Shown: positions 7,233 through 14,798 of the stretch, piece after piece
How positions within the stretch are numbered: the first letter of the stretch is position 1
Layout of the letters: each line of letters opens with the position of its first letter
Assembly: GCA_964602995.1 (NCBI GenBank)
Contig: CAZRTM010000034.1
Location: forward strand, 1-35,649
Source of the DNA: JAAYYY01 sp964602995
GTDB lineage: Bacteria; Chloroflexota; Anaerolineae; Promineifilales; Promineifilaceae
Direction: 5' to 3'
Length of the DNA stretch: 35,649 bases
Notes under the pieces: generated by a model
Database searches by the model: none
Told to the model about the DNA's origin: nothing
The model's input: only the letters and a program-made list of their open reading frames with translations
Position numbers and translations under genes: made by a program

Positions 7233-8894
7233 TTAATCTTCCTCGTAGTTCGACAGCTCGTGACGATATGCCGTGCGCTCGAAGTCATAGAGCATAGTGC
7301 CGGAATCTTCTGGATTCGGTACTTCAAATGACAGCACCAGTCGTCGCATGTTGTGCTGGTAATCGTCGATAGTCAATACTGCTTCCGGATTGGGCATTGC
7401 TGAATTAGTAAAGCTGTTGGCATACGTCGTTTGGCCGCCACGTTCCTGAATCCGGCATGTTTCATAGGGAGAATCGGTTCCGGGCAGGGCGCAGCTACGC
7501 CGTCTCATCGCTGCCTGGAACTCTTGTAGCGCTTTGGTCAGGTGCGGGTTGCCCTCGATTACCTGTCCCGGCTGGTATGTGCCCGGTTCCAGGGCCTCGT
7601 AAGGCACTCCCTTCAACACACTATGCCCTTCTTGTGGCAACAGCTCCTGGCTGACCTCTTGCTCAGGTGAGCTTTGCACCAGATACTCGGGTGAGCCCAT
7701 CCAGTTCGACACCCACATGAAGGCGATGAAGAGCATGGCAACTGTCAGGCCAACGCGGCGATGGGCATAACGGCGGCTCTTGCCCACTTCAAAGTAGGGC
7801 ATGACAAAGAAAGCCGTCGCCAGACCGGGAATGAAGATGAAGGCAATGAACACCTTGTCGGCCAGCTTCAGCCAGCCCTGAGACCAGGCCAGATACCAGG
7901 GCGCCACCACGTGTAGCGGTGTTACCAACGGGTTGGCCTGCCGTTCCAACGGCGCGTTGTAGAACCAGATGGCGCCAGCAACCAGGAACAGGGTGGTCAG
8001 CGCTGTCCACATCAGCTCGCTGGTGGCGATGTCGGGCAGGAAGTAGGTGCGCTCATCTCGCGGCACGCGCTTGCCGGTGTCTTCGCCAATCGCCTCGCGG
8101 CCGGGGGGCAGCGAGTGGCCGTGAATGACGACCTTGTAGTAGTGAACGAAGAAGAAGATGGCCAGCAAGAGTGGCAGCAAGAGGACGTGCAACAGATAGA
8201 AGCGCAACAGACCACCTGCGCCAATCACCGGAGCGCCGCGCAAGAGCAGGTTGATATTGGTGCCGATGACCTCAGGCCCTGGTGTTGCCTCCGCGGCGCT
8301 AACGGCCACGGTCACAGCCCAATAGGCCAACTGGTCCCAGGGCAGCAGGTAGCCGCTAAAGCTGAGAACCAGCGTCAGCACCAGCAAGATCATGCCGGTG
8401 AACCACGTGAACTGGCGTGGATGTTTATAACTTCCTGTAATAAACGTCCGTAACATGTGCAATGCCACGACCACGACCATCACCTCTGCACCAAAGCGAT
8501 GCAGGTTGCGCATCAACTGGCCCAGGGGAACGTTGCCCAGAATGTTCCAGATATCGGAATAGGCAGCGTCTGGTGAGGGTGTGTAGAAAACCATCAGGAA
8601 GATACCCGTGATTGTTTCCCACACGAACATGAACGTGGAAAGCCAGCCCAGGCGGAAGGTGGGGTAAATGTGTGTTACTTCTGTGTGGTAAAAGCTGGGC
8701 CGGATGTGAAGCCAGAAGCCATCGGCGTGCGGGCGAAGCCGGGGATTGGGACGCCGCGGCTCATCACCACGCAACATGCCCCGCACGTCATTGACGTTGA
8801 GACCGGAGGTAAAGCGCTCGACGGCTTCATCGACTTTGGCGATGGTGGCTTGCTTCAGCCCCATCTCTCGTACTTGATCGACAAATGTTGCCAT
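7233..8894 (-). CDS. Cytochrome b (b6-type) of a quinol:cytochrome c oxidoreductase
   Basis: 553 residues. Haem-b ligand pairs are visible: His132/His146 in helix B and His236/His251 in helix D. The second pair is 15 apart, the spacing of b6/Gram-positive-type cytochromes rather than mitochondrial bc1. GYLLPWDQLAYWA is the helix C/quinol-site region, and the Qo-loop PEWY equivalent is A-P-W-Y (331-334). About eight membrane helices end near residue 399. A soluble extension of about 150 residues follows, with two Cys (RRRSCALPG, YETCRIQ) but no CxxCH. There is also a hydrophilic N-terminal stretch of about 60 residues. GGGAGAGGGAG precedes the ATG. It lies 18 bp after the Rieske gene in one operon. 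Confidence 0.92.
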   Translation of the reverse strand: MATFVDQVREMGLKQATIAKVDEAVERFTSGLNVNDVRGMLRGDEPRRPNPRLRPHADGFWLHIRPSFYHTEVTHIYPTFRLGWLSTFMFVWETITGIFLMVFYTPSPDAAYSDIWNILGNVPLGQLMRNLHRFGAEVMVVVVALHMLRTFITGSYKHPRQFTWFTGMILLVLTLVLSFSGYLLPWDQLAYWAVTVAVSAAEATPGPEVIGTNINLLLRGAPVIGAGGLLRFYLLHVLLLPLLLAIFFFVHYYKVVIHGHSLPPGREAIGEDTGKRVPRDERTYFLPDIATSELMWTALTTLFLVAGAIWFYNAPLERQANPLVTPLHVVAPWYLAWSQGWLKLADKVFIAFIFIPGLATAFFVMPYFEVGKSRRYAHRRVGLTVAMLFIAFMWVSNWMGSPEYLVQSSPEQEVSQELLPQEGHSVLKGVPYEALEPGTYQPGQVIEGNPHLTKALQEFQAAMRRRSCALPGTDSPYETCRIQERGGQTTYANSFTNSAMPNPEAVLTIDDYQHNMRRLVLSFEVPNPEDSGTMLYDFERTAYRHELSNYEED

Positions 8895-8912
8895 AATATT
8901 TTCTCCCTCTCC

Positions 8913-9554
8913 CTAGGGACAGCTATCGCGTAGCTCGCAGATCAGCGGTTGGCTGGCGCCGTCCACGCGGGAACCGGTGTCCACACGAATTGAGACTGTG
9001 CCTTCCGGCAACGGTAGCGGTTTGAAGACGCCATTGCTGTCTGGCTCTGCGACGGCCAGTACTTCATTGTTGGCATCCAGCGCTGCGATTAAAAAGCGGT
9101 CCAGGGAACGTGGCGCCGGATCTTCAATGCGCCGTCCATCCAGGCGATACTTCGAGCCATGGCACGGGCACTCAAAACGGTCGTTGGCCGGTATCCAACT
9201 ATAAATACATCCTAAATGGGTACAAACTTTGTAAATTGCCGCGACGCCAACGATTGGCTCGGCTTCGTCATTGACCAGATACATACGTTCCTGCCCCTGG
9301 TCAGTTGTCGTATCCAGATTAACAAGCCAAAACCGGCCGTCGGGGAAATCGCGCGGCGCTGCGTTTTTCTCTGGGACTTGATCTGCAGGAACAGTGAACG
9401 TTCCGCCGAACTCGCCTTCTTGGAAGCGGGGGAGGGCAAACCAGATGATAAGCCCTGTTATCTCGGCGGTGAATAGAGCCATCGACGCGCCCCAGATGTA
9501 GTAAAGGAATTCACGGCGCGTCATGCCTCCATTGCTGACTGCTGCTTCTGCCAT
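8913..9554 (-). CDS. Rieske iron-sulfur protein
   Basis: 213 residues. The 2Fe-2S ligands are present in the classic order: C111-T-H113-L-G-C116 and C129-P-C131-H132-G-S, so the disulfide cysteines (116 and 131) and ligands (111, 113, 129, 132) are complete. One N-terminal membrane helix (about 20-42) follows a TRREFLYYIWG segment that resembles, but does not fully match, a Tat twin-arginine signal. It transfers electrons from quinol to the cytochrome c of the same operon. ATG 9554 is supported by AGGAGA 8 bases upstream; an internal Met11 is less likely. First gene of the operon, with its promoter at 9664-9691. Confidence 0.93.
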   Translation of the reverse strand: MAEAAVSNGGMTRREFLYYIWGASMALFTAEITGLIIWFALPRFQEGEFGGTFTVPADQVPEKNAAPRDFPDGRFWLVNLDTTTDQGQERMYLVNDEAEPIVGVAAIYKVCTHLGCIYSWIPANDRFECPCHGSKYRLDGRRIEDPAPRSLDRFLIAALDANNEVLAVAEPDSNGVFKPLPLPEGTVSIRVDTGSRVDGASQPLICELRDSCP

Positions 9555-9608
9555 AATGTCTTCTCCTGCGTTTAACCCGTCTTGTGGGGTGGAGTGTGAA
9601 GATTAAAG

Positions 9609-9624
9609 TGTGATATCTGTCACC
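9609..9624 (-). promoter_or_regulatory. CRP/FNR-like palindrome in the cytochrome operon leader
   Basis: TGTGA-TATCTG-TCACC matches TGTGA-N6-TCACA at 9 of 10 positions. It lies 55 bp before the Rieske ATG and about 33-48 bp downstream of the inferred start point. A CRP/FNR-family regulator could bind here; no such gene is in the window. Confidence 0.4.
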
Positions 9625-9630
9625 GTTTGT

Positions 9631-9648
9631 GTGTGCTTTTTATCACAA
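9631..9648 (-). promoter_or_regulatory. Weak Rex-like site in the cytochrome operon leader
   Basis: Read on the minus strand, TTGTGATAAAAAGCACAC fits TTGTGAA-N4-TTCACAA at 6 of 7 bases in the left half and 4 of 7 (CACA) in the right half. It lies just downstream of the predicted start point, where a repressor could block transcription. The rex gene at 14010 has a better site. Confidence 0.35.
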
Positions 9649-9663
9649 AATATGAGCGAACGG

Positions 9664-9691
9664 ATTATAGCAGACTCTAAGGTGAGATCAA
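9664..9691 (-). promoter_or_regulatory. Sigma-70-type promoter of the cytochrome operon
   Basis: On the minus strand: -35 TTGATC (9686-9691), 16-bp spacer, -10 TATAAT (9664-9669, perfect). Predicted start near 9657, giving a leader of about 100 nt that contains the two operator-like sites. Confidence 0.65.
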
Positions 9692-9778
9692 GAAAAGGGA
9701 ACCGGCGATTCAATGGCTCTGGAAATGTCACCCGCTGCCGGCCCCCGCACCTGTTTCTGCTGTAATCAGACCGTGATA

Positions 9779-10255
9779 TTAAAGTGTCGTCTGGCCTCTG
9801 CCCTGGAAGACGGCCAGGCCTTCCTCTTCCAGCAGGGGTCCATCTACGGCAACGGGGCGCGCACCGCGCGCAAATACCTCGCGGCACGAGAGGTCCAGCC
9901 TGTTTTCGTCGTCGCCCAGCACGTCATAAAGCCGCTTGCTGCTCACAGAAAAGACCACGCGCGGAATGCCGCACTTGAAGATGGCCCCGGCGCACATGGC
10001 GCACGGCTCGGCGCTGGTATAGAGCGTGCACTCGCGCAGCCGCTCTGTGCCAAAGCGACGACACGCTTCCCGCACAAGGTTGGTCTCCGCGTGCCCGGTG
10101 CAGTCGGTCGCTGTGTTGGTCGTATTTTGAGTTTCCAGAAGGATCTCGCCGTTGGAATCGACGAGCAGGGAAGCGAAGGGCTCGTCGCCCCGTTCTCCTG
10201 CCTGCGCTGCCAGGGCAATGGCCCGGCGCAGAAAATCCAGATCTTGTTGGCTCAT
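9779..10255 (-). CDS. Nucleoside deaminase (cytidine/guanine/tRNA-adenosine deaminase family)
   Basis: 158 residues. The zinc-hydrolase signature is complete: H55-A-E57 (zinc ligand and catalytic Glu) and P84-C85-A-M-C88 (zinc ligands). The ERGDEPFASLLVDSNGEIL opening and the PCAMCAGAI context are those of the guanine-deaminase/TadA-like branch rather than dCMP deaminase. It hydrolyses an amino group from a purine or pyrimidine; the exact substrate is not readable. The loop TNTATDCTGHAE differs from canonical TadA, so a free nucleobase/nucleoside substrate is more likely than tRNA. GGAG lies 6 bases before the ATG. Nearest neighbours are the cytochrome operon and tRNA-Val; no functional link is evident. 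Confidence 0.85.
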   Translation of the reverse strand: MSQQDLDFLRRAIALAAQAGERGDEPFASLLVDSNGEILLETQNTTNTATDCTGHAETNLVREACRRFGTERLRECTLYTSAEPCAMCAGAIFKCGIPRVVFSVSSKRLYDVLGDDENRLDLSCREVFARGARPVAVDGPLLEEEGLAVFQGRGQTTL

Positions 10256-10388
10256 GTGTAACTCCGCAATGTTATTTTCTCAAATCGTATCACAATGGGC
10301 GCTCTTATGCAGGGTGATATGACAAGGGGCAAGGCATCTCTTGTGTAGTAGGTATTCAGGAATCGTCAGGCGAGAGAAAAACGTGAAA

Positions 10389-10462
<74 letters not shown>

Positions 10463-10476
10463 GGGGAGACGTTTGA

Positions 10477-10505
10477 ATTATAACTTCCCCGGTGGAAAAT
10501 GCCAG
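10477..10505 (-). promoter_or_regulatory. Promoter of tRNA-Val
   Basis: Minus strand: CTGGCA (10500-10505), 17-bp spacer, TATAAT (10477-10482). Predicted start near 10470, about 8 nt before the mature tRNA 5' end. Confidence 0.6.
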
Positions 10506-10530
10506 TAGAAAATTGTTAGACAGCCAGCGC

Positions 10531-10584
10531 CTCCCGCAGGCCTGTTCAGGGGCGCCTGGCCAGCGTACCCACAGCCTGCGGGAG
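10531..10584. repeat. 11-bp inverted repeat downstream of dcd
   Basis: CTCCCGCAGGC (10531-10541) and GCCTGCGGGAG (10574-10584) are perfect reverse complements around a 32-nt loop. There is no T-run directly after it, so it is not a classical terminator. It may act as an RNA stability structure or be part of an intergenic element. Confidence 0.7.
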
Positions 10585-10622
10585 ATTAGGCTTAGGTCTA
10601 GGCCCAGGCCTAGGTCCAGGCT
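10585..10622 (-). repeat. Hexad repeat directly after the dcd stop codon
   Basis: Minus strand: directly after the dcd TAG come units TGGACC / TAGGCC / TGGGCC / TAGACC / TAAGCC with a 6-bp period. Same placement as the 7- and 8-bp blocks elsewhere in the window. Confidence 0.8.
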
Positions 10623-11177
10623 CTAAATGCGCGGCAGCATGATATCTTTCTGTGCCTGATACTTGCCCTTGCGGTCGGCGTAAGAAACCTCGCACACCTC
10701 ATCCGATTCCAGGAACAGCACCTGAGCAATTCCCTCGTTGGCATAGACGCGAGCAGGCAGCGGCGTGGTGTTTGAAATTTCCAGCGTGACATATCCTTCC
10801 CACTCTGGCTCAAACGGCGTCACGTTCACAATCAGACCGCAGCGGGCATACGTCGATTTGCCCAGGCAAATGGTGATCACGCTGCGCGGAATGCGGAAAT
10901 ATTCCACCGTGCGCGCCAGCACAAATGAATTTGGGGGAATGACGCACACGTCGCCCTTGTAATCAATAAAGGACTCAGGAGTAAAGTTCTTGGGATCTAC
11001 AATGGCCGAATGGACGTTGGTGAAAATCTTAAATTCATCTGTGACACGAATATCATAGCCGTAGGATGATAGCCCGTAGGAAATCACGCCCTCGCGCACC
11101 TGCTGGTCCACAAACGGCTCAATCATCTTATGTTCTATGGCCATGCGCCGAATCCAGGAATCCGGTTTCACGCTCAT
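10623..11177 (-). CDS. dcd: dCTP deaminase
   Basis: 184 residues, typical length. Family motifs: GKSTYAR (106-112, with the Ser and Arg of the active site), TLEISN (Glu133, the expected catalytic Glu) and SYADRKGKYQAQ near the C-terminus (phosphate and trimer-contact region). It converts dCTP to dUTP, feeding dTMP synthesis. Whether it is the bifunctional enzyme that also hydrolyses dUTP to dUMP cannot be judged with confidence. ATG 11177 has GAGGAGA 9 bases upstream. It stands alone: 107 bp from the SDR gene, with an extended -10 promoter of its own, and followed by a hexad repeat block and tRNA-Val. Confidence 0.95.
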   Translation of the reverse strand: MSVKPDSWIRRMAIEHKMIEPFVDQQVREGVISYGLSSYGYDIRVTDEFKIFTNVHSAIVDPKNFTPESFIDYKGDVCVIPPNSFVLARTVEYFRIPRSVITICLGKSTYARCGLIVNVTPFEPEWEGYVTLEISNTTPLPARVYANEGIAQVLFLESDEVCEVSYADRKGKYQAQKDIMLPRI

Positions 11178-11220
11178 CGAATGCTGTCTCCTCTATTTAG
11201 TCGCTAACACATCGGGCGGC

Positions 11221-11229
11221 ATTGTATCA
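11221..11229 (-). promoter_or_regulatory. Extended -10 promoter of dcd
   Basis: Minus strand TGATACAAT: TACAAT hexamer (5 of 6) with extended TG. The -35 is poor. Start near 11214, about 37 nt before the dcd ATG. Confidence 0.45.
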
Positions 11230-11262
11230 TGCCTGTAGCAAGGCAGGCTAAGAAAAGGGTGT

Positions 11263-11285
11263 AATGGCGCTCGCCTCGCGCCATT
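11263..11285 (-). terminator. Hairpin at the end of the SDR gene
   Basis: AATGGCGC (11263-11270) and GCGCCATT (11278-11285) form a perfect 8-bp stem with a 7-nt loop that overlaps the SDR stop codon. On the minus strand it is followed by ACACCCTTTTCTT, a modest T-rich tract. Probable terminator of the GT4-SDR pair. Confidence 0.5.
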
Positions 11286-11989
11286 TACCAGGGAACAGGC
11301 TCGCGGTCGCGGAAGAAGCCGCCGTTCGGCCCCCCTGGCGGCAGCGTCGCCAGCCACACGACGGTGTCCGCTCCCTGTTGCACCGAACGGCTGGCCTGCT
11401 CGCCGCCCATGTCGGTGCGCACCCAACCAGGATCCACACTGTTCACCAAAATGTCGCGCCCTGCCACGTCCGCTGCCAGCACCCGCGTCAGGGCATTGAG
11501 CGCGGCTTTTGACGCGCGGTAACCGATGGCGCGGCCGCCCATACGCTGCAAGGAGCCCAGGCTGCTGGACACGTTGACAATGCGCCCATAGTCATGGCGC
11601 TCCATCAGCGGCAGGAACATCTGGCACAGCCGCAGCGGGCCATAGAAGTTAATTTCAAACGTTTGCCGCACCAGGCCCAGGTCCACTTCAGTGACCCGTA
11701 GCCCTCTGTCGGCATAAATGCCCGCATTGTTCACCAGAACGTCCAGCCGCCCCTTATGGTCGGCGATATATTTTGCCAGCCGGCGCACACTGTTCAGGTC
11801 GGTTACGTCCAGCCGCTGAAAGTGAACGTCCAGACCATCCGCTTGCAGCGCTTCGGCCGCCGTCTGGCCACGGCGCACGTCGCGCGCGGTCAGAATCACT
11901 TCAATATCATCGCGCTGCGCCAGCTGGCGGCAAATCTCCAGGCCAATGCCGCGGTTACCGCCGCTGACCACAGCCACTTTCTTCTGCAA
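11285..11989 (-). CDS. Short-chain dehydrogenase/reductase
   Basis: 234 residues with the classical SDR landmarks: cofactor loop G10-G-N-R-G14-I-G16, N87-N-A-G90, Ser near 141-143, and Y157-R-A-S-K161 for catalysis. The GGNRGIG start and ARDVRRG after beta-2 (Arg at the position that contacts the 2'-phosphate) suggest NADP(H); it resembles carbonyl-reductase-like SDRs. Substrate unknown. The start is a TTG: there is no ATG in place, and GGAGGT sits exactly 5 bases before it. The GT4 gene ends 15 bp upstream, so the two are probably one transcript, with this protein perhaps modifying a sugar or lipid used by that transferase (inference). Confidence 0.85.
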   Translation of the reverse strand: MQKKVAVVSGGNRGIGLEICRQLAQRDDIEVILTARDVRRGQTAAEALQADGLDVHFQRLDVTDLNSVRRLAKYIADHKGRLDVLVNNAGIYADRGLRVTEVDLGLVRQTFEINFYGPLRLCQMFLPLMERHDYGRIVNVSSSLGSLQRMGGRAIGYRASKAALNALTRVLAADVAGRDILVNSVDPGWVRTDMGGEQASRSVQQGADTVVWLATLPPGGPNGGFFRDREPVPW

Positions 11990-12004
11990 TCGGTACCTCC
12001 GTCG

Positions 12005-13135
12005 TTAAGAAGTTGAAATACGGTCGTAAAGCAACAGGGTCTCCGTCGCTGTTTTTTCCCAGGAAAATTTGGCTGCCTGTTGTAATCCTTTTTGCTTCAT
12101 TTCGGCCGCGAAATCGTCCTGAATCAGCAGTGAGATAATGGCCCCTGCCATTTGCCGCTCGTCGTCAGGGTCCACGGCAAAGGCTGCTTCGCCCACCACC
12201 TCGGGCAGCGAAGCGGCGCTGGAGGTGACCACCGGCACGCCGCAGGCCATCGCCTCCAGCGGCGGCAGGCCGAAGCCCTCATAGCGGCTGGGAAAGGCGA
12301 AACAGAGAGAGCTGCGATAGACGGCCGGCTTATCGGCCTCGTCCACATAGCCAATCCATCGCACGAACTTTTCCAACCCGTGGCGCCGGATCTGCTCGTC
12401 GTAGTCCGGGAAGTTGGGGCCTGGCTCCGGCTTTGTGCCCGCCAGCAGCAGCGGATAATCTTCGCCCATCGCCTTCGCCACGTAGGTGTAGGCCGCCAGC
12501 AACGTCGAGACGTTTTTATGCAGCGTGTAGCCGCCCAGATAGAGCACGTAGGAGGGCGGCAGATCATACTTCCGCTCCACAGCCATATCCAGCAGCATGT
12601 CGCTTTCCGCCTTATAGTGTGGCCCGGGGGCCAGGTAAATGGGCGTGATGCGCTCTCTGGGAATCTGCAGATATTTCTCGATTTCCTGCTGGCTGAAAAC
12701 GGAGTCGGTCGCAATGTGCGTGGCCCCTCGCGCCCCAGCGCTGACCAGGGCATTATACAGCCGTGCGCTGAGTGGCCGCCGGTACTCGCGCACGGCCAGC
12801 GTAATCAGGTCGTGCACCGTAACCAACAGGGGGATAGACGAGCGCAGCGGCGGCCCCCAGTATGGGACGTGGGCCACGGTGGCGCCGACCCGGCTACAGG
12901 CGCGTGGGAAGCCCACCTGCTCGAACAGCACTTTGCCCACGTGCCCCGCGCGCATAGGCTCATGTTCCACGTTTACGCTGGGTGGCACTTTCTCCGGCTG
13001 GCCTGGGTGCGGGTAGATGAGGGTAATCTGCAGATCGCTGACCAGCCGGTTCAGGTGATAGACCAGTTGGCGTAAATATTGGCCGCTACCGGTGTCGGGG
13101 CGGTTCCAGAAGTAAGCGTTTAGGGCGAGATGCAT
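12005..13135 (-). CDS. GT4-family glycosyltransferase
   Basis: 376 residues in the GT-B fold. The C-terminal half has the GT4 signature: YLGGYTLHKNVSTLLAA for the start of the nucleotide-sugar domain, then PSRYEGFGLPPLEAMACGVPVVTS with the E-x7-E pair that binds the donor, and LPEVVGEAA. The N-terminal acceptor domain contains the HDLITL motif typical of retaining GT4 enzymes of the mannosyltransferase kind. It transfers a sugar from a nucleotide donor, probably in the cytoplasm for glycan or glycolipid synthesis. The ATG lacks a Shine-Dalgarno; the upstream 60 bp are a low-complexity repeat, so the transcript may be short-leadered. Neighbour: SDR gene 15 bp downstream. Confidence 0.88.
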   Translation of the reverse strand: MHLALNAYFWNRPDTGSGQYLRQLVYHLNRLVSDLQITLIYPHPGQPEKVPPSVNVEHEPMRAGHVGKVLFEQVGFPRACSRVGATVAHVPYWGPPLRSSIPLLVTVHDLITLAVREYRRPLSARLYNALVSAGARGATHIATDSVFSQQEIEKYLQIPRERITPIYLAPGPHYKAESDMLLDMAVERKYDLPPSYVLYLGGYTLHKNVSTLLAAYTYVAKAMGEDYPLLLAGTKPEPGPNFPDYDEQIRRHGLEKFVRWIGYVDEADKPAVYRSSLCFAFPSRYEGFGLPPLEAMACGVPVVTSSAASLPEVVGEAAFAVDPDDERQMAGAIISLLIQDDFAAEMKQKGLQQAAKFSWEKTATETLLLYDRISTS

Positions 13136-13148
13136 GGGTTAGAGAGTG

Positions 13149-13192
13149 GAGATTGGTTGATTGGTTGATTGGTTGATTGGAGATTGGAGATT
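13149..13192. repeat. GATTGGTT / GATTGGA tandem repeat
   Basis: Three 8-bp units (GATTGGTT) then two 7-bp units (GATTGGA). It lies in the divergent region between the GT4 gene (-) and the DUF1801 gene (+), 14 bp upstream of the GT4 start. This is the one block of its type in the window that is not next to a stop codon. Confidence 0.85.
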
Positions 13193-13332
13193 TTTCCTTG
13201 AACTATGGAGATGATTCTGGTGTCGTTTAAAAGATGGTTATCAGTTTACCGGTGTCTTTCAGAATGACAAAGGGATGGGTTGCGAGAATGGTTTCTGGCC
13301 TGGCCCGTTCACTGCGTTTTCACTACGGGCCA

Positions 13333-13361
13333 TTGACGAACCGCGCTCTGTTTTGTATCCT
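13333..13361 (+). promoter_or_regulatory. Sigma-70-type promoter of the DUF1801-like gene
   Basis: TTGACG (13333-13338), 17-bp spacer, TATCCT (13356-13361). Predicted start near 13368. It lies downstream of the earliest in-frame start at 13275, which supports ATG 13401. Confidence 0.6.
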
Positions 13362-13400
13362 GAGCGTATTGGTACTGTTTGCAAGCGATTAAGAAGGGAT

Positions 13401-13823
13401 ATGACAGTAGATTCGACCCGGTCTGAGATGAAAGGAGACGGGGCGCCGGACAACACTGCTTTCCACGAAATGATTCGCCTTGCTACTCCAGAGATACAAG
13501 AGCTGGCATTACAGACCAGGACGCTCATCTATGCGCTCCTGGCGGATGTGGTCGAGGTAATCTGGCGCGAGCAACAAATTGCGGGGTATGGGGTGGGACC
13601 GCGTAAAATGTCTGAGCAGTACTGTTATATTTCAGTACACAAGAAGCACGTTAACCTGGGCTTCTACTACGGTGCGGAGCTTCCTGATCCCGAATCGCTC
13701 TTGCGAGGGCAGGGGAAAATGATGCGGCATGTCAAAATTTCCTCGCTGCAGCAGCTTCAGAATCCGGCTCTGGGGCAACTGATTGTCCAGGCTTCCCAAC
13801 ACCTGCCCCATCTGAATAGCTAA
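13401..13823 (+). CDS. DUF1801-like protein
   Basis: 140 residues from ATG 13401. The core (LIYALLADVVEVIWREQ, MSEQYCYISVHKKHVNLGFYYGAEL, LLRGQGKMMRHVKI) matches the small YdhG/DUF1801 fold: a helix, a central beta-sheet reading HVNLGFYYG, and the GxGKxMRHxKI element. The function of the family is not established. An in-frame ATG at 13275 would add 42 residues, but a good promoter lies between the two, so I use the later one. GAAGGG lies close before it. No signal peptide or membrane segment. It is monocistronic, followed by rex about 185 bp later with its own promoter. Confidence 0.75.
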   Translation: MTVDSTRSEMKGDGAPDNTAFHEMIRLATPEIQELALQTRTLIYALLADVVEVIWREQQIAGYGVGPRKMSEQYCYISVHKKHVNLGFYYGAELPDPESLLRGQGKMMRHVKISSLQQLQNPALGQLIVQASQHLPHLNS

Positions 13824-13866
13824 CTCCCGTTCCGGAGATATCTGACCAGCAGCACCCGATAACAGT

Positions 13867-13895
13867 TTGCGACGGCGATTCCTGTGTGTTACAAT
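13867..13895 (+). promoter_or_regulatory. Promoter of rex
   Basis: TTGCGA (13867-13872), 17-bp spacer, TACAAT (13890-13895), with an extended TG at 13887-13888. Predicted start near 13902, giving a leader of about 108 nt before ATG 14010. Confidence 0.6.
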
Positions 13896-13913
13896 TTGTG
13901 AAATTGTACACGA
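13890..13913 (+). promoter_or_regulatory. Candidate Rex operator (autoregulation)
   Basis: TTGTGAAATTGTACACGA (13896-13913) fits the Rex consensus TTGTGAA-N4-TTCACAA with a perfect left half and 5 of 7 in the right half. The overlapping palindrome TACAATTT-GTG-AAATTGTA (13890-13908, perfect 8-bp arms) is a second possible dyad. Either covers the predicted -10/start point of rex, where a bound repressor would shut the promoter. Confidence 0.55.
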
Positions 13914-14009
13914 TTACTTAGTGTGTTTTTGGCCTCGTTCGGCATAAAATGTTGTAGTGGGAAGAGCGTCCCCTGGGGCCTGAATTTCCCGAATACACAC
14001 TCCTCTATC

Positions 14010-14684
14010 ATGACTATGGAAATTACAGATACCGGTGCGGAGGAATCGCCTGTTGTGGCTGATGATATTCCGAACATTGTAATTGGACGATTACCCATTT
14101 ACCTACAGGCATTGGTTCGTCTGGCCGAAGAGGGAGAAAAAACGACTACCTCTTCCCACGAGCTAGGAGAGCGATTAGGGATCAGCTCTGCCCAAATTCG
14201 CAAAGACCTCTCCCACTTTGGCGAATTCGGCAAGCAGGGGACCGGTTATCACATCAAATATCTCATCGAACAGCTTGAGCGCATCCTGCACCTCGACCGT
14301 GAATGGCCTGTTGTGCTGATAGGCGCTGGTTTTCTGGGCCACGCGCTGGCCAATTATGGCGGCTTTCACCGTCGTGGCTTCCGGGTTGCCTGGGTCTTTG
14401 ATAATGACCCTGAAAAAGTGGGCATGGAAATGGCCGGCCTGAGGGTGCAGCACGACAGCGAGCTTGAAGAAACCATCCGCAAGACGGGCGCGCAAATAGC
14501 CGTGCTGGCCGTCCCTGCTAATGCTGCGCAAGAGCTGACCAACCGTCTGGTGGAAGCAGGAGTGCGGGCCATCCTCACCTACGCCCCCATCAGCCTCTCA
14601 GTTCCCGACTATGTACAGGTGCAGTATAGCGACCCCGTCGTCCAACTACAGCGCATGACCTACTATCTGGACACCGATTCGTAG
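14010..14684 (+). CDS. rex: Redox-sensing transcriptional repressor Rex
   Basis: 224 residues from ATG 14010, the usual Rex length. N-terminal winged helix: RLPIYLQALVRLAEEG then SSHELGERLGISSAQIRKDLSHFGEFGKQGTGY, the recognition helix and wing characteristic of Rex. The C-terminal Rossmann domain has VVLIGAGFLGHALANY, and the C-terminal PDYVQVQYSDP helix region is typical of the swapped dimer. It binds its operators when NADH is low and releases them when NADH is high, controlling respiratory and fermentative genes. The frame is open back to GTG 13923, which lacks a ribosome site and would add residues absent from the family. It ends at a bidirectional terminator shared with mreB. Confidence 0.93.
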   Translation: MTMEITDTGAEESPVVADDIPNIVIGRLPIYLQALVRLAEEGEKTTTSSHELGERLGISSAQIRKDLSHFGEFGKQGTGYHIKYLIEQLERILHLDREWPVVLIGAGFLGHALANYGGFHRRGFRVAWVFDNDPEKVGMEMAGLRVQHDSELEETIRKTGAQIAVLAVPANAAQELTNRLVEAGVRAILTYAPISLSVPDYVQVQYSDPVVQLQRMTYYLDTDS

Positions 14685-14732
14685 TCAGGCCGGGAAAGTA
14701 GAAAGCGCTCATTTCCTACCTCCTCAATAATG

Positions 14733-14764
14733 AAAAAGCCCCGCTGTTCGCAGCGGGGCTTTTT
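14733..14764. terminator. Bidirectional rho-independent terminator
   Basis: AAAAAGCCCCGCTG / CAGCGGGGCTTTTT stem with a TTCG tetraloop, flanked by A- and T-tracts. It ends both rex (+) and the ATP synthase-mreB operon (-). Confidence 0.93.
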
Positions 14765-14798
14765 GTTCTCTATATGCCTGAGCTTATGTCTAAGCTTG

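Noticed and set aside
12152..13075. 307-codon plus-strand ORF opposite the GT4 gene
   Set aside because: The minus strand has the E-x7-E glycosyltransferase signature; the plus product has no recognisable feature.
13923..14009. Upstream GTG start for rex
   Set aside because: No ribosome site; it would add about 29 residues not found in Rex proteins and starts about 20 nt after the predicted transcript start.
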